Source of the DNA: Gemmatimonadaceae bacterium
Lineage (GTDB): Bacteria; Gemmatimonadota; Gemmatimonadetes; Gemmatimonadales; Gemmatimonadaceae
DNA: 42,838 nt
Assembly: GCA_020851455.1 (NCBI GenBank)
Contig: JADZCT010000021.1
Span: 1 to 42,838 of the forward strand
Direction of reading: 5' to 3'
The translations under genes were made by a program, and so were the position numbers. Position 1 is the stretch's first letter; every line of letters begins with the position of its first letter. Under the pieces are notes generated by a model that was not told where the DNA came from, made no database searches, and saw only the letters and a list, made by a program, of their open reading frames with translations. Below are positions 18,865 through 28,406 of this stretch, one piece after another.

Positions 18865-19580
18865 TGGCCGTCGCCCCGGGACGGACCCTCGCCGGAGTCA
18901 TACACGAGGCGGCCGTGGTTGATCTCGATCGTGCGGCAGTCGGAGCGCTTCACGAGGTCGAGGTCGTGCGTGGCCATCATGACGGCGGTGCCGGCGGCGT
19001 TGATGTCGCGCAGCAGCTCGAACACGCCGCGCGTGGCGCGCTCGTCGAGGTTGCCGGTTGGCTCGTCTGCGATGAGTACGAGCGGGTCGTTGACGAGGGC
19101 GCGCGCGATCGCCACCCGCTGTTGTTCGCCGCCCGAGAGCTCGCGCGGAAGCGACGAGCCCTTGGACGCGAGGCCGACCTGCGTCAGGAGCCGCGACACT
19201 CGCGGCGCGATGGATGCGCGCGGCGCGCCGGTGACCTCGAGGGCGAATCCGACGTTGGCCTCCACCGTCCGGTCTTCGAGCAGGCGGAAGTCCTGGAAGA
19301 CGATACCCAGCTTGCGCCTGAGCCGCGCCACGTCGCGCGCGCGCAGCGCGGCCGAGCTCACGCTGGCGACCTTGACCTCGCCCGCCGTCGGCCGTTCCTC
19401 GGCGAAGACCAGCTTGAGGATTGTGCTCTTGCCGGCGCCGCTCGGGCCGGTGAGGAAGACGAACTCGCCCTTGCCGATGGCGAGCGATATGTCGTCGAGC
19501 GCCACGCCCGTGCGCGCGTACTCCTTCCGCACGCGGGTGAAGCGGATGACCGTGCCGCCGCCGTCATGCGGGTTGGACAC
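18861..19580 (-). CDS. ftsE: cell-division ATP-binding protein FtsE
   Basis: 239 residues from a GTG start one base after the upstream stop codon. Walker A GPSGAGKS is at 45-52, Q-loop VFQDFRLL near 95, signature LSGGEQQR at 148-155, and Walker B LIADEP with D172-E173. The D-loop is NLDERAT and the switch His is in MATHDLDLV. FVFLTGPSGAGKST followed by LGIVFQDFRLL is the FtsE-type sequence. The frame is open to 19673, but the extension is inside the PLP-enzyme gene and is Ser-rich shadow sequence. No strong Shine-Dalgarno is present, so translation probably depends on coupling. Confidence 0.94.
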   Translation of the reverse strand: MSNPHDGGGTVIRFTRVRKEYARTGVALDDISLAIGKGEFVFLTGPSGAGKSTILKLVFAEERPTAGEVKVASVSSAALRARDVARLRRKLGIVFQDFRLLEDRTVEANVGFALEVTGAPRASIAPRVSRLLTQVGLASKGSSLPRELSGGEQQRVAIARALVNDPLVLIADEPTGNLDERATRGVFELLRDINAAGTAVMMATHDLDLVKRSDCRTIEINHGRLVYDSGEGPSRGDGQ

Positions 19581-19581
19581 T

Positions 19582-20733
19582 CTACTTGAGCGCCTGCTCG
19601 AGGTCGGCGACGAGGTCGTCGGCGTCCTCGATGCCGATGGACATGCGGATGAACCCGTCCGGGACGCCGGCACGCGCCCTCTCCTCCGCCGACAACCGCG
19701 CGTGCGACGTGTACCGTGGCTCGCTCACCAGCGAGTCAACGCCGCCGAGGCTTGCGGCGTGAATGAAGAGCTTGAGGCGCCTCAGGAACCGCTCCGCTGC
19801 CCGCGCGCCGCCCTCGAGTTCTATGGCCAGCATGCCGCCGTACCCGTCGAGCATCCCGCGCGCCACCTCGTAGTCAGGATGGCTGGTGAGCCCCGGGTAG
19901 TGAACCTTGGAGATTTCCTTCCGTCCGGCGCACCATGCCGCGATGCGCATGGCGTTGTCGTTCTGGCGTCGCACGCGCACTTCGAGCGTCTTCAGCCCCC
20001 GTTCGAGGAGCCACGCCGCGAAGGGGTCGGGCGCCTGGCCCCAGAGAACCATCTTCTGGAGCACTTCCTGGATGTACGGCTCCGTCCCGGCGACAACCCC
20101 GCACATCGCGTCGTGGTGCCCGTTGAGGAACTTTGTCCCGGAGTGGATCACGACGTCGGCGCCGTGCTCGATCGGGCGCAGGTTCACGGGACTCGCGAAG
20201 GTCGAATCCACCACGAGGGCGATGCCGCTCTCCTTCGTCAGATAGGAAATCGGCCGCAGGTCTATCACGCGGCAGGTCGGGTTTACGGGCGTCTCCACGA
20301 AGAGGGCGCGCGTCTCGCGGCGGAGCGCTTTGCGCCACACGCGGGGCTCGAAGGGATCCACGAGCGTCACCGCGATGCCGAAGCGCGTAAACTCCTCCTC
20401 CAGCAGGCGCTTGGAGCCGCCGTAGATGTGGCCGCTCGCCACGAGGTGATCGCCGGGCCGGAGGAGGGCAAGCATGGCGCACGCCGTGGCACCCATTCCG
20501 CTGGCGAGCACCAGCGCGGCCTCGGCACCCTCGATCAACGCCATGCGCTTCTGCACGCGCTGGAGCGTGGGCGTGTTCCCGTACCGGTTGTACATGAGCC
20601 CGGCTTCCGTGCCGATTTCCTGCACGAAGTTCACGGACTGCACGAGGGGCGGGGCAACCGGGTCGCCGGGATACCGGATGCCTTCGCCGCCGTGGATGGC
20701 GGTGGTGGCGATTGCGGGCTTCTTCCGGGTCAT
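19582..20733 (-). CDS. PLP-dependent cystathionine gamma-synthase/lyase family enzyme
   Basis: 383 residues, a complete Cys/Met metabolism PLP enzyme (trans-sulfuration family). YNRYGNTPT near the start binds PLP phosphate from the neighbouring subunit. ASGMGA (78-83), VDSTFASP (175-182) and HSGTKFLNGH with the Schiff-base K201 complete the active site. The family covers cystathionine gamma-synthase, cystathionine lyases, methionine gamma-lyase and O-acetylhomoserine sulfhydrylase; the sequence alone does not separate them safely. The start overlaps the stop of the preceding small gene (ATGA). Confidence 0.9.
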   Translation of the reverse strand: MTRKKPAIATTAIHGGEGIRYPGDPVAPPLVQSVNFVQEIGTEAGLMYNRYGNTPTLQRVQKRMALIEGAEAALVLASGMGATACAMLALLRPGDHLVASGHIYGGSKRLLEEEFTRFGIAVTLVDPFEPRVWRKALRRETRALFVETPVNPTCRVIDLRPISYLTKESGIALVVDSTFASPVNLRPIEHGADVVIHSGTKFLNGHHDAMCGVVAGTEPYIQEVLQKMVLWGQAPDPFAAWLLERGLKTLEVRVRRQNDNAMRIAAWCAGRKEISKVHYPGLTSHPDYEVARGMLDGYGGMLAIELEGGARAAERFLRRLKLFIHAASLGGVDSLVSEPRYTSHARLSAEERARAGVPDGFIRMSIGIEDADDLVADLEQALK

Positions 20734-21056
20734 CTGCCTCGTCGTGGTTTCGGGCCGGGGTTGTCACTAATGATGTCGCGGTCGGCCGTCACGCGCACTA
20801 TCCGGACAACTTCCGACGTGGCGAGCCCGGCTACGTCGCGCACGACCACCTCGCCGCGCGGGAGCGAGTCGTCCAGCCGGATGACCGCCAGGTCATGCCG
20901 CCGCGGGCCGTACACCCATGCCATCTCGCCTTCCGAAATGCCCCGCAGGTGCGCTTCCCACGGCGCCATCATGACGAGGGGGCCGCGATCCGGGTCACCA
21001 CGCTTCGTTGCGACGAATCCCGTTACCTGCAGCGGCGGATTGTACAACTCCGCCAT
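20730..21056 (-). CDS. small protein with a double-psi beta-barrel-like pattern
   Basis: 108 residues. The core (about 8-92) has the rhythm of the molybdopterin-dinucleotide-binding or aspartate-decarboxylase-like barrel: hydrophobic strands, then GISEGEMAWVYGPRR, a second strand, LPRGEVVVRD, and a final strand. No cofactor residues can be identified and no enzyme domain is attached. The C-terminal tail is basic (KPRRGR). Both ends are coupled by 4-base overlaps, to the STAS/winged-helix gene before it and the PLP enzyme after it. I do not recognise the family; the fold is inferred from pattern only. Confidence 0.6.
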   Translation of the reverse strand: MAELYNPPLQVTGFVATKRGDPDRGPLVMMAPWEAHLRGISEGEMAWVYGPRRHDLAVIRLDDSLPRGEVVVRDVAGLATSEVVRIVRVTADRDIISDNPGPKPRRGR

Positions 21057-21601
21057 CACGCCACCACGCCGATCGGGGCGTAGGTGAAGCCGTCCCGGCG
21101 GAGGAGCCGTCGGGTGTAGAGGGCTTGCAGCACCAGGAGCACATCGGCGGCATCGCGCGCCACGTCCCGCGCCACCTCCTCGGCGGCTGCCGGTCCGCGG
21201 GCGTGCACGCACTGCCACACCGTGCGCTCGTCGTCGCTCACTGAGCCCACCAGGCGCGCGGCGCCGTCCGCGAAGTGAACCACCAGCGCGAGCCCGTGGT
21301 GCACGGCGACATCCTCGATCGCCTCGAGGTGCGCGTCCGTGATGCCGTGGAACACCAGCGACGACGCGTCGTCGCCGCGCCGCTCCAGGTCGAGCAGGAG
21401 CTGGGCGACCACTTCGTCGGCGCACGAGTAGTCCATCATCACGATGTGCGTGAAGTCGAGCGTCACCACGGTGCCGGAGGCTACAGCGGCGATCTCTTCC
21501 TCGATGCACTTGCGCACCGCTGCGCCCGTCGTGCGCGTGACGAGGTTCGCGTACGGGTGGTTCGCCGAATGGCGGAGAACCGCCCCGACGTCAATGCGCA
21601 T
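21056..21601 (-). CDS. STAS-like domain protein with winged-helix-like C-terminus
   Basis: 181 residues. Residues about 40-112 look like a STAS domain or the STAS-like DUF4325 type: a beta strand VTLDF, a helix start at MMDYSCADEVV, then LVFHG and LALVVHFAD strands. S59 in MDYSC sits where SpoIIAA-type anti-anti-sigma factors have their phosphorylated Ser (MDSSG). Residues about 125-178 resemble a winged helix (VWQCVHARG, helix, VLLVLQALYTRRLL, wing DGFTYAPI). The start overlaps the ATPase stop (ATGA). The likely role is the switchable partner of the adjacent ATPase; the winged helix might bind DNA or protein. Confidence 0.7.
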   Translation of the reverse strand: MRIDVGAVLRHSANHPYANLVTRTTGAAVRKCIEEEIAAVASGTVVTLDFTHIVMMDYSCADEVVAQLLLDLERRGDDASSLVFHGITDAHLEAIEDVAVHHGLALVVHFADGAARLVGSVSDDERTVWQCVHARGPAAAEEVARDVARDAADVLLVLQALYTRRLLRRDGFTYAPIGVVA

Positions 21602-22485
21602 CACGCGACCTTCTCGGGGATCGTGATCTGCAACTGCGCGCCGGGAAACGGGGCGAGGTTTTCGCGGAGCGCGAGGTCGTCGTCCCACTTCGGGACCACG
21701 GCAACGCGCGCCGTGCCGCTGCGCACTGACAGCTTGCCTTCCCATCGGTGCACGTACCCCCTGATCCCCTTCAGCCCCTGGCCGCGCCCCGCCTCGGGGA
21801 AGCGGCTCACGCCGTTGATCACCGCGGCTTCCAGCGCGATCCTGTCGTCCCACCTGTCGGTGAGCGGGCGGCGGGGGCTGGACTCGAGGGATCGGCGAAA
21901 GCCCACGCCGGCGTCGCACACCGCGATCACAACCGCAAGACGACCATGCAGCCGCTCACGATACTTGTACACCTGCACCGCCAGCCAACCGCCGCGCCCG
22001 GCGTGCTCGACGATGTTCTGGCAGGCCTCCGAGAGCGTCATCGTAAAGCCCATCGTGGCGCGCGACACCAGGTGCAGCTTCTCGGTGAGTATCTCGGTTG
22101 CCTTGTCCCTGATCCGCTCGACGACGGTATGCACGTCGTCGCTCTTCACGATCGGCGTGATCTCGAGGAGATAGCCGCTCTCTTTCGGAGCCCTCTGGCG
22201 TGGAACCGCGCCCTGGATGTCGTAGAGATCTTCGGCGTGCGCGAAGAAGCCCACGCGGGCCCAGTAAGACGACTTGTCCTGGTCTTCGGGCGGGAGCAGC
22301 GTCGGCTTCGCCGTGCGCGTCTGCGCAAGCGTGAGGAGCGCGGTCAGGCCGTAGGGAGACGCGAAGGTGCAGTGCCTCGCGTCCACGATCACCCTGGCGT
22401 CAGTCGGCTGCTCCGCCATCTGGTCGAGCACCTGCTCGAACGACAGGTCGTTCAGGCTCGACGGAACGGTGATCACGGCGGTCAC
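21601..22485 (-). CDS. STAS-like plus HATPase protein (anti-sigma-kinase-like)
   Basis: 294 residues from a GTG that overlaps the PfkB-gene stop (GTGA). The N-terminal 1-110 look STAS-like (strand RVIVDARHC, then FASPYGLTALLTLA). The C-terminal half is a GHKL/HATPase fold with all ATP motifs: N-box E153-xxx-N157 (SEACQNIVEH), G1 box D191AGVG and G2 box G233RGQGLKG. There is no dimerisation/phospho-His domain and no membrane segment, so this is not an ordinary sensor kinase. It resembles SpoIIAB/RsbW-type Ser kinases that phosphorylate STAS partners. The coupled downstream STAS protein is the obvious substrate candidate. Confidence 0.75.
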   Translation of the reverse strand: MTAVITVPSSLNDLSFEQVLDQMAEQPTDARVIVDARHCTFASPYGLTALLTLAQTRTAKPTLLPPEDQDKSSYWARVGFFAHAEDLYDIQGAVPRQRAPKESGYLLEITPIVKSDDVHTVVERIRDKATEILTEKLHLVSRATMGFTMTLSEACQNIVEHAGRGGWLAVQVYKYRERLHGRLAVVIAVCDAGVGFRRSLESSPRRPLTDRWDDRIALEAAVINGVSRFPEAGRGQGLKGIRGYVHRWEGKLSVRSGTARVAVVPKWDDDLALRENLAPFPGAQLQITIPEKVA

Positions 22486-23474
22486 GAGTGACTCAGCTCT
22501 CCCCGGAGGTGGTGCGCGAGGCCGGAGGCTCCCCGGTGCTCGACGTTCCGCGCCGCGGCGCACATCGCCGCGTCCAACGCGTCGCTCATTATATCACCAT
22601 CGAGCAGCCGCGCAAAGAACGTTGCGCCCCACACGTCGCCACATCCGGTTGGGTCACCCCCTTGCGGAATCCGCGCGGGTACTCCACGCGCCAGCGCGGT
22701 GCGGACGGGTCCGCCTCTTGCGGAAATGCGATTGCCTGCTCCGCGCCCGAGGTCGCCAAGCCGTGCGAATCCTGGCGCGGCGAAGTAGACCGCGCCGCGC
22801 GCACCGAGCGTCACGACCAGCACGCTCGCCCCGGCGCCGAGCGCCATGGCGGAGAGCGCGAGCGGGTCGCGCGCCATCATTGCCATTTCGTCCTCGTTCA
22901 TCTGCACGATGTCCATGCAGCGGAACCACTCGCCGGCATCCGGCACCGGTTGCGGCGAGCGCTCCCCGCCGTCGCGATGGTCGAGCGACAGCGAGTGGAT
23001 GTCGCAGTAGATGGGACCACGGAATTGCTGGCGGAGGATGCGGAACGTGTCGAGATCGAGTTCCCATCCGCTCATCAGGTTCACGTACAGGGCGTCGAGT
23101 CCGCGGACGAGCGGAGCCAGCCCCGCCCACGTCCACCCGGGCACGCCGCCGCTGAGCGTCTCGGTGCGGCGTTCCGCGTCGCGGTAGACCAACGTGACGC
23201 GGTTGTTGCGGTGCGGGACGACGACGGGTGCGGCGTCGGGCGCAACGCGGCGGAGTGTGCGGAGGTAGTCGCGCGCGCGGCCCGCCAGGTCCTCGCCGAC
23301 CTTCACGATGGGCACGGACTCCCATCCGGGCCCGAGCGCAGCATCGAACGCGGCGAGCGAGTAGGCGATTCCGCCCCACTCTTCGAGTGGAGCGCTCCGT
23401 GCCGCGGCGGTGTCGCGGCCGTGGATGACGTCCCAGACGAAGCTCCCGATTATCCCGACGCGCTTCGGTGCCAC
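22482..23474 (-). CDS. PfkB-family carbohydrate/nucleoside kinase
   Basis: 330 residues from a GTG start. The C-terminal PfkB signature GGDPTGCGDVWGATF is at about 272-286, with the catalytic base D280. The N-terminal half has the GGIAYSLAAFDAALG substrate region and a nucleotide-binding VVTLGARGAVYF segment. The substrate is unknown: it lacks clear hallmarks of ribokinase, fructokinase or HldE. It lies 12 bases behind a ROK kinase and overlaps the STAS/HATPase gene, so it may supply a phosphorylated sugar or nucleoside in the same pathway as its neighbours. Confidence 0.85.
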   Translation of the reverse strand: MAPKRVGIIGSFVWDVIHGRDTAAARSAPLEEWGGIAYSLAAFDAALGPGWESVPIVKVGEDLAGRARDYLRTLRRVAPDAAPVVVPHRNNRVTLVYRDAERRTETLSGGVPGWTWAGLAPLVRGLDALYVNLMSGWELDLDTFRILRQQFRGPIYCDIHSLSLDHRDGGERSPQPVPDAGEWFRCMDIVQMNEDEMAMMARDPLALSAMALGAGASVLVVTLGARGAVYFAAPGFARLGDLGRGAGNRISARGGPVRTALARGVPARIPQGGDPTGCGDVWGATFFARLLDGDIMSDALDAAMCAAARNVEHRGASGLAHHLRGELSHS

Positions 23475-23486
23475 GACCGCGCCGCC

Positions 23487-24464
23487 CTATGCCTTTCGCT
23501 CGGCGAGGTACGCCGCCGCGGCGCCCACCACGCCGGCGCGGTTCCCGAGCTCGCCGGTGACGATCCGGGCCGCCTCCACCGCCGGCCTGAACGCGCGTGT
23601 CCGGATTTCGGCGCGCATCGGCGCGAGGATCAATTCGCCCGCAGCGGTGACCCCGCCGGCGAGCACCACGACTTCCGGGTTCACCGTGTTCAGCATGTTG
23701 GCCACGCCAGTGCCGAGGTATCGCGCGGTGTCGCGCACGACCTCGCGCGCGATTTCGTCGCCTTCGCGGGCGGCATTGTACACCTGCTCCGCCGTCAGGG
23801 CCGCGATGTCGCCGCCGTTCACCATGCGCAGGAGCGAGTGGCCGTCGCCGTCGAGCGCCTCCCTCGCGCGCTCGGCGATCGCCGGGCCGGAGGCGTATGC
23901 TTCCAGGCATCCATAGTTGCCGCATTTGCAGCGCCGGCCCGACGTCTCGATCGTCGTGTGGCCGATCTCGCCAGCAACGTCGCTCGCGCCATGCAGGAGC
24001 CGACCGTCCACGATGATGCCGCCGCCGATTCCGGTCCCGATGGTCATCCCGATCACGGTATTGGCGCCTTTCGCAGCGCCTACCCACCACTCGGCGAGCG
24101 TTGCACAGTTGGCGTCGTTGTCGAGGACGGCGTCCATCTCCGTGGCAGCGTGGAGGCGGTCGCGAAGCGGATACTCGTGCCAGCCGAGGTTGGGCGCCAC
24201 CACGACCACACCGCTGGCGCGCCTCAGCGGGCCGGGCGCGCCAATGCCAACGCCAAGAAAATCTCCGCGCGCCGCGCCGGTCTCCGCGATGGCCTGGTCT
24301 ACGACCGAAGCAACTGTCTTCGCGATGCGCGCGACCACATCGTCGGCGCCGCGGCTCGCAAGCGTGGGTTCACTGCGGCACGCAACGGTCAGCTCGCCGT
24401 CCGTCGAAACGGCGCCAACGGCGAACTTCGTACCGCCAAGGTCAACCCCGATGACGAAGGGCAT
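23487..24464 (-). CDS. ROK-family sugar kinase (glucokinase-like)
   Basis: 325 residues. N-terminal phosphate-binding GVDLGGTKFAVG, catalytic D117 in LDNDAN, glycine-rich IGMTIGTGIGGG, and the ROK zinc motif H169 with C179-x-C181-x4-C186 are all present. Family members phosphorylate glucose, N-acetylglucosamine or N-acetylmannosamine; glucokinase is the likeliest. There is no N-terminal helix-turn-helix, so it is an enzyme and not a ROK repressor. The ATG at 24464 begins the conserved region; the long upstream frame lies within the glycosyltransferase gene. Confidence 0.9.
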   Translation of the reverse strand: MPFVIGVDLGGTKFAVGAVSTDGELTVACRSEPTLASRGADDVVARIAKTVASVVDQAIAETGAARGDFLGVGIGAPGPLRRASGVVVVAPNLGWHEYPLRDRLHAATEMDAVLDNDANCATLAEWWVGAAKGANTVIGMTIGTGIGGGIIVDGRLLHGASDVAGEIGHTTIETSGRRCKCGNYGCLEAYASGPAIAERAREALDGDGHSLLRMVNGGDIAALTAEQVYNAAREGDEIAREVVRDTARYLGTGVANMLNTVNPEVVVLAGGVTAAGELILAPMRAEIRTRAFRPAVEAARIVTGELGNRAGVVGAAAAYLAERKA

Positions 24465-24484
24465 GCGGGAAGATAGGCGGGCGC

Positions 24485-25501
24485 TCAGGCGGAACGAATC
24501 AGCGCCAGCGTGGCATCGAGCACGCGGTCCGCGCCGAGGTTCACCATGCACTTCCAGTGCCGGAGCGGACAGACCTCCGGGCCGTGCGGGTCGCAGGGCC
24601 GGCACGGCAGTCCATCTACCTCGACGATCGTCGAGCGCGTGGAGAGCGGGCCAAAGCCGAACGCTGGCACGGTGGGCCCGAAGAGCGCGACCGTTGGCAC
24701 GTTCATGGCGCTCGCCAGGTGCAGCGGCGCCGAGTCGTTGGTGACGATCGCGACGCACCTTGCCAGCAGCTCCGCCGTGCCCAGCAGCGACAGCCGTCCG
24801 GTGGCGTCGAGCACGCGGTCGGATCCCGCTGCACGCGCGATCGCGGCAGCCAGCGGTGCGTCGGCCGCGGACCCCACGACCACCAGCCGGTGGAGCGGCG
24901 CGAGCCGGGCCGCGAGGTCGGGGTAGTACGGCCAGCGCTTCGTGCCCCACACGCTACCCGGCGCGAGGGCGACGAGACTGGCCCCGTCACGGGGAAGCCC
25001 CGCCGTGAGCGCGTCCACCGCTCCCCGCTCCGCGGGGCCGGGAAAGAGCCGCGGACGGATCTCGTCGGGGGTGGATGGCGACGCATCCCGCCGGGCGCCA
25101 AGCAGCCACAGCCGTTCGGCGTGATGCCGGTCAGCGGCATACCGTACCAACTCCGTGTACAGCAGCCGTCCGGCGCTCGTATCGAACCCCACGCGACGCG
25201 GGATCCGCGCAGCCGCGGCCAGCGCCGCGCTGCGCCACGACCCCTGCGCCAGGTAGGCCGCGTCGTACCGCGGGCGCCTGAGCCGCGATGCGAGCCGCAG
25301 CATCCCGCCGATGCCGGCATCCGCCCCGCGCTTGTCGTACACGATGCACTCGCGCACGTCGGCGTTGTTGGCGAGCAGGTCAGCCGCCGCAGGAGTCGCC
25401 ACGACATCCACGGCGCCGAGCCGGGCGAGTTCGGCGACCAGTCCAGTGGTGAGCACGGTGTCGCCGAGGAACGACGTCTGGATTACCAGCGAAGTGGGCA
25501 T
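24485..25501 (-). CDS. glycosyltransferase family 9 (heptosyltransferase-like)
   Basis: 338 residues with the family 9 layout: N-terminal SLVIQTSFLGDTVLTTGLV for acceptor binding, mid-chain LVALAPGSVWGTKRWPYYPDLA, and the C-terminal nucleotide-sugar site VTNDSAPLHLASAMNVPTVALFGPT. It ends with a Cys-rich GLPCRPCDPHG...CPLRHWKCM segment, common in WaaF-type enzymes. The expected role is transfer of heptose to lipopolysaccharide core at the inner membrane, which supports a diderm cell. The ATG at 25501 is used because the upstream frame only overlaps lepA. Confidence 0.88.
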   Translation of the reverse strand: MPTSLVIQTSFLGDTVLTTGLVAELARLGAVDVVATPAAADLLANNADVRECIVYDKRGADAGIGGMLRLASRLRRPRYDAAYLAQGSWRSAALAAAARIPRRVGFDTSAGRLLYTELVRYAADRHHAERLWLLGARRDASPSTPDEIRPRLFPGPAERGAVDALTAGLPRDGASLVALAPGSVWGTKRWPYYPDLAARLAPLHRLVVVGSAADAPLAAAIARAAGSDRVLDATGRLSLLGTAELLARCVAIVTNDSAPLHLASAMNVPTVALFGPTVPAFGFGPLSTRSTIVEVDGLPCRPCDPHGPEVCPLRHWKCMVNLGADRVLDATLALIRSA

Positions 25502-25539
25502 TGCCGTGCGATGCTCGTTTCGTTGCCCGCCCTGCGTCT

Positions 25540-27336
<1,797 letters not shown>

Positions 27337-27441
27337 GCGTTCGGGGTCGGGGCGCGGCGTCTGTGCGGCCGGGCAAGATCGGCTTCGGAACTGCTTGGGG
27401 CAATCGGTTAATGATAGTTGCGCGTACAATTGGCGGCCGTG

Positions 27442-27471
27442 TTGTTCCCGCGCGGCGCACCCCTGTAGCTT
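27442..27471 (+). promoter_or_regulatory. promoter of the DUF58/BatA/mfd operon
   Basis: TTGTTC (27442-27447) and TAGCTT (27466-27471) are spaced by 18 bases in the divergent gap. TAGCTTTG also fits the TAnnTTTG form of the Bacteroidota -7 element. Transcription would start about 13 bases before the ATG at 27492. The remaining gap towards lepA is relatively AT-rich around 27410-27430, but I cannot define a lepA promoter there. Confidence 0.4.
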
Positions 27472-27491
27472 TGACACCTGTCCACCGACTG

Positions 27492-28406
27492 ATGACCGAC
27501 CCGCGCGCCAGCCGCCCCGACCTGATGGATCCTGCCCTGGTTGCGGGCCTCGGGTCGCTGGAACTCATCTCCCGCCGCATCGTGGACGGGTTCATGCAGG
27601 GCCTCCACCGCTCGCCGCGGAAAGGTTTCTCGGTCGAGTTCGCCGAGCACCGGCCGTACCAGCCGGGCGACGACCTCCGCTACATAGACTGGAAGGTGCT
27701 CGCGCGCAGTGACCGCTGGATGATGAAGATGAACAACGAGGACACGAACCTCCGGGCCACGGTGGTGCTGGACGTGAGCAAGTCCATGGACTGGACCGGT
27801 TCCCCGGCGCGGCTCACCAAGGCGGAGTATGCGCAGAGGCTCGCCGCGGCTGTGGCCTACCTGCTTCTCCACCAGCGCGACGCGGTCGGCCTGGTTCGGT
27901 TCGACGATCAGGTACGCACGGTCATCCCTCCCCGCGCGCGGACCGTGCACTGGCACCGGATCATCGCGGCGCTCGAGGAGGAGGGGAGCGGTCGCGGGAG
28001 CGACGCGCCGGGCGGGCTCATCCGCGCTGCGTCCATGATCTCGCGGCCGGGGATGGTGGTGCTGATTTCCGACCTGCTCATGGACCCGGAGGAGGTAGCC
28101 GAGGCGCTGAAGGGGCTCGCGGCCGCGGGGCACCACCTCACGGTGCTGCAGGTGATGGACCCGGCCGAGCGCGACCTCGCGGTGACGGCGGTGGAGGCGG
28201 AGTTCCAGGATCCCGAATCGCTCCAGAAGCTGCCTGCCACGGTGCCGGAAGTGCGTGAGGCGTACCGCACCGCGGTTGCCGAGACGATCGAGGAGTGGCG
28301 CAGCCACCTGAGCGGCGCCGCGGCGTCGCATGAAGTGGTGATGACCGACCAGCCGTTCGCCATGCCGCTCCGGCGCGCGTTCCTGAACCGCCAGTACCTG
28401 CCGTGA
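27492..28406 (+). CDS. DUF58 (VWA-like) protein
   Basis: 304 residues. The DUF58 core motif is clear: [20 protein letters not shown] near residues 53-72, followed by the VWA-like strand and metal site [11 protein letters not shown] (DxSxS). There is no signal peptide or membrane segment. In many bacteria this protein works with a MoxR AAA+ ATPase and VWA membrane proteins in envelope stress or assembly of membrane complexes. The start ATG at 27492 is preceded by a good promoter; the longer frame to 27363 would run through it. Its stop overlaps the GTG of the next gene (GTGA). Confidence 0.88.
   Translation: MTDPRASRPDLMDPALVAGLGSLELISRRIVDGFMQGLHRSPRKGFSVEFAEHRPYQPGDDLRYIDWKVLARSDRWMMKMNNEDTNLRATVVLDVSKSMDWTGSPARLTKAEYAQRLAAAVAYLLLHQRDAVGLVRFDDQVRTVIPPRARTVHWHRIIAALEEEGSGRGSDAPGGLIRAASMISRPGMVVLISDLLMDPEEVAEALKGLAAAGHHLTVLQVMDPAERDLAVTAVEAEFQDPESLQKLPATVPEVREAYRTAVAETIEEWRSHLSGAAASHEVVMTDQPFAMPLRRAFLNRQYLP

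Noticed and set aside
20730-22485. Classical anti-sigma/anti-anti-sigma operon
   Set aside because: No sigma factor gene is present and both proteins have extra domains, so the classical label would mislead.
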